NCBI RefSeq assembly: GCF_014205765.1
Contig: NZ_JACIIZ010000010.1
Coordinates: forward strand, 62,001 to 126,000
DNA length: 64,000 nucleotides
DNA from: Nitrospirillum iridis
Lineage (GTDB): Bacteria; Pseudomonadota; Alphaproteobacteria; Azospirillales; Azospirillaceae
Direction of reading: 5' to 3'
Both the position numbers and the translations under genes were made by a program. The first letter of the stretch is position 1. Every line of letters begins with the position of its first letter. Positions 62,682-64,000 of this stretch are shown here, in pieces. The notes under the pieces were generated by a model. That model saw only the letters and a list, made by a program, of their open reading frames with translations. It searched no databases and was not told where the DNA came from.

Positions 62682-63439
62682 CGGGACCCCTGAGGAACCA
62701 GCCGGGCCAGCTTGGCCAACCCTTGCGGTGTCACCCGGACTTGCTCATGGACACGGGGTTCCCCGTAGCTCCATCGGACAGCCGTGATCTTGTGTTCCAG
62801 GTCGCCGTTCGTGGTGCGGGTCTGATACCCCAGCCAGCGAACCGCGCCGGGCCGCTTGTAGATCCACCCGTTGCGCGACAGGAACGTGAACAGGGTCTTG
62901 GGGGCCACCTGAAGGGCCTTCGCGGCCTCCGTCACGGTCAAGCTGCCATCCGCCTCAATGATGCGGTCGTGAACCTCGACCTTGGGCTGAGCCTCGGCAA
63001 GTTGGGCTTTCTGGCGGTCAACGGTGGCTTGAAGGACCGCCATGGCCCTCAAAGCCAATTGCTCGGGGGTTTCCTCGGGGGCCGCGACCATGTACCCGCC
63101 GGTCTTGCGGATAGCGGGGAGGACTTCCCCGGTCACCCACTTGCGAAAGCGGTGGGGGACTGATCCGGGCGTCATCGCGCCCTGACAGCGAAGGATGATG
63201 GTGTACAGACCGCTTTCGCTGACGATGGTGAATGCTTGGGCGCCGCCACGCCGTCCGGAATGACCCTCAGTATTGCTGATGGTCATCTTTTCGTCGTCGT
63301 CCAGGCGACCCGCCGCCATGCTGGGGTTGGTCAGATTGAGCGCCCGGCAGACATCCGCCAGGACAAACCAGGGTTCCCCCTCGCGCTGAAGCAAGCGCAC
63401 GGGGTGGTCCTCGAAAGAGAACGGTATCAGGTCAGACAT
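62678..63439 (-). CDS. Phage antirepressor with Bro-N and KilAC/ANT domains
   Basis: The 253-residue protein has an N-terminal Bro-N domain (about 1-115; HPVRLLQREGEPWFVLADVC, GLYTIILRC, FRKWVTGEVLPAIRKTGGY). A C-terminal KilAC/ANT domain follows (about 155-245; AKALQVAPKTLFTFLSRNGW then VRVTPQGLAKLARL). Proteins with this pair act as antirepressors or regulators in temperate phages. Since the XRE repressor candidate lacks a self-cleavage domain, this is a plausible partner for induction. The start at 63439 is chosen over an upstream in-frame start because it opens the domain and GGAA lies before it. Confidence 0.87.
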   Translation of the reverse strand: MSDLIPFSFEDHPVRLLQREGEPWFVLADVCRALNLTNPSMAAGRLDDDEKMTISNTEGHSGRRGGAQAFTIVSESGLYTIILRCQGAMTPGSVPHRFRKWVTGEVLPAIRKTGGYMVAAPEETPEQLALRAMAVLQATVDRQKAQLAEAQPKVEVHDRIIEADGSLTVTEAAKALQVAPKTLFTFLSRNGWIYKRPGAVRWLGYQTRTTNGDLEHKITAVRWSYGEPRVHEQVRVTPQGLAKLARLVPQGSR

Positions 63440-63449
63440 TGGGGTTCCT

Positions 63450-63821
63450 TCAGGACGCGAAGACACCTTCGGTCCACTCAATGATTGCTGTGGTGCGCGC
63501 CACGACCGGCCAGGCGCCCATGTAGGCCCGGCGGTGGGCTTCGCCGCTATCGCGGTGGGCGGACATGGCGCCGTTGGCGTAGACGTTGATGAGGACGCGG
63601 CGTGAGCCCTTGAAGGCCTCGGGGACGTTCACCAAGTCGTCCGGGCTGTCGCACTCTTGGCCCACGAAGTCGTTGCCCTCGCGGGTCCACAGTTCAACGC
63701 GCTTGGTGCCGTCGCGCTCCGTGACGATCCCCGCCAAGGGGTATTCGCCGGACACGTTGCGGTACACGATTTCCACGGCGCGACCGTCACGGGTCTGCAC
63801 CGGCTTGGTAGGATCAAACAT
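63450..63821 (-). CDS. Prophage protein of unknown function (123 residues)
   Basis: The frame starts MFDPTKPVQTRDGRAVEIVY with GAGG nine bases upstream. It is a small beta-rich protein with an acidic middle (ECDSPDDLVNVPEAF). The antirepressor gene follows 10 bases downstream, so the two share an operon. No domain recognised, though similar short proteins are common in phage early regions. Confidence 0.62.
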   Translation of the reverse strand: MFDPTKPVQTRDGRAVEIVYRNVSGEYPLAGIVTERDGTKRVELWTREGNDFVGQECDSPDDLVNVPEAFKGSRRVLINVYANGAMSAHRDSGEAHRRAYMGAWPVVARTTAIIEWTEGVFAS

Positions 63822-63876
63822 CAGGCTTTTCCTCTTGAGTGGTGGGGTTGGTCACCCGGTCCCCGCCGGGTAGGCG

Positions 63877-64000
63877 TCAGGGGTCCTTGGGGATGATCCG
63901 CAGGACCGCCACGCGGCGCCGCTGAAGGCGCAGGGGTTCCAGCTGGGCGGAAATGCGGTAGTTCCAGGGCTGGCCTACGGTCCCGTCCGCGTACAGGTTG
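63877..64000 (-). CDS. 3' end of a prophage gene, runs off the right edge
   Basis: The minus-strand frame enters from the right edge as NLYADGTVGQPWNYRISAQL and ends in a basic region (LQRRRVAVLRIIPKDP) at a stop 55 bases upstream of the 123-residue gene. The N-terminal part is outside the window, so no function can be assigned. It belongs to the same leftward operon. Confidence 0.55.
   Translation of the reverse strand, partial: NLYADGTVGQPWNYRISAQLEPLRLQRRRVAVLRIIPKDP

Overview
The window reads as a high-GC alphaproteobacterial chromosome. The evidence is strong GC-rich codon bias, a TonB-receptor/halogenase/SapC/cupin island, an HME-RND metal pump and a Ku/LigD end-joining set. A Rhodospirillales- or Caulobacter-like host is plausible, but the genus cannot be fixed from sequence alone. 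A temperate, short-tailed (podovirus-like) prophage begins near 33.18 kb and runs past the right edge. No rRNA, tRNA or CRISPR array was seen.

Host part (1-33.2 kb). At the left edge is the 5' portion of a vitamin B12 TonB receptor (btuB), preceded by a cobalamin riboswitch and a hairpin that could hide its ribosome-binding site. A secreted CE2-like SGNH esterase follows. Next is an island of a large TonB receptor behind three LacI-type palindromes, an attenuating terminator, then a flavin halogenase, a SapC protein and a JmjC/cupin_8 protein, which look like one uptake-linked module. On the minus strand lie a polytopic membrane protein and a 1212-residue protein with three glycosyltransferase domains. 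An orphan second halogenase follows, with Arg at the place of the catalytic Lys. Then come a czcI-like gene with czcCBA, a Ku gene, a GST gene, a ku-ligD operon, a zinc metallopeptidase-like gene, a ROK regulator and a type-B carboxylesterase. A sugar-porter MFS gene is cut at about 33.18 kb, and this cut is the inferred left prophage junction.

Prophage (33.2 kb to end). The leftward arm (33.3-37.3 kb) holds about ten small, tightly packed genes and a tyrosine integrase. A control region (37.3-39.2 kb) holds an XRE-type repressor candidate. A 16-bp palindrome of form GTTCnCC-nn-GGnGAAC recurs between 33.2 and 38.75 kb. Three copies are embedded in leftward promoters of identical geometry, which points to a dispersed immunity-repressor network. 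The rightward late arm (39.3-61 kb) runs in an uncommon order: tail collar fibre, tail protein (split by a one-base frameshift), gpJ/DUF1983-like fibre, assembly chaperone, GNAT, three ejection-type internal proteins, small and large terminase, portal, scaffold, SU10-like major capsid, adaptor, glycine-rich fibre, and a holin-like protein followed by a strong bidirectional terminator. Beyond it lie lysis-like tiny ORFs, an AT-richer cargo gene, and a leftward Bro-N/KilAC antirepressor operon with an amber-interrupted small membrane gene.

How the parts connect: the host region is dominated by outer-membrane uptake and surface functions (B12, probably carbohydrate), metal efflux and DNA end repair. 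The prophage appears structurally complete for head and tail genes within the window, with lysogeny controlled by the XRE protein and possibly countered by the antirepressor. All functions are inferred from motifs read by eye; no database search was run.
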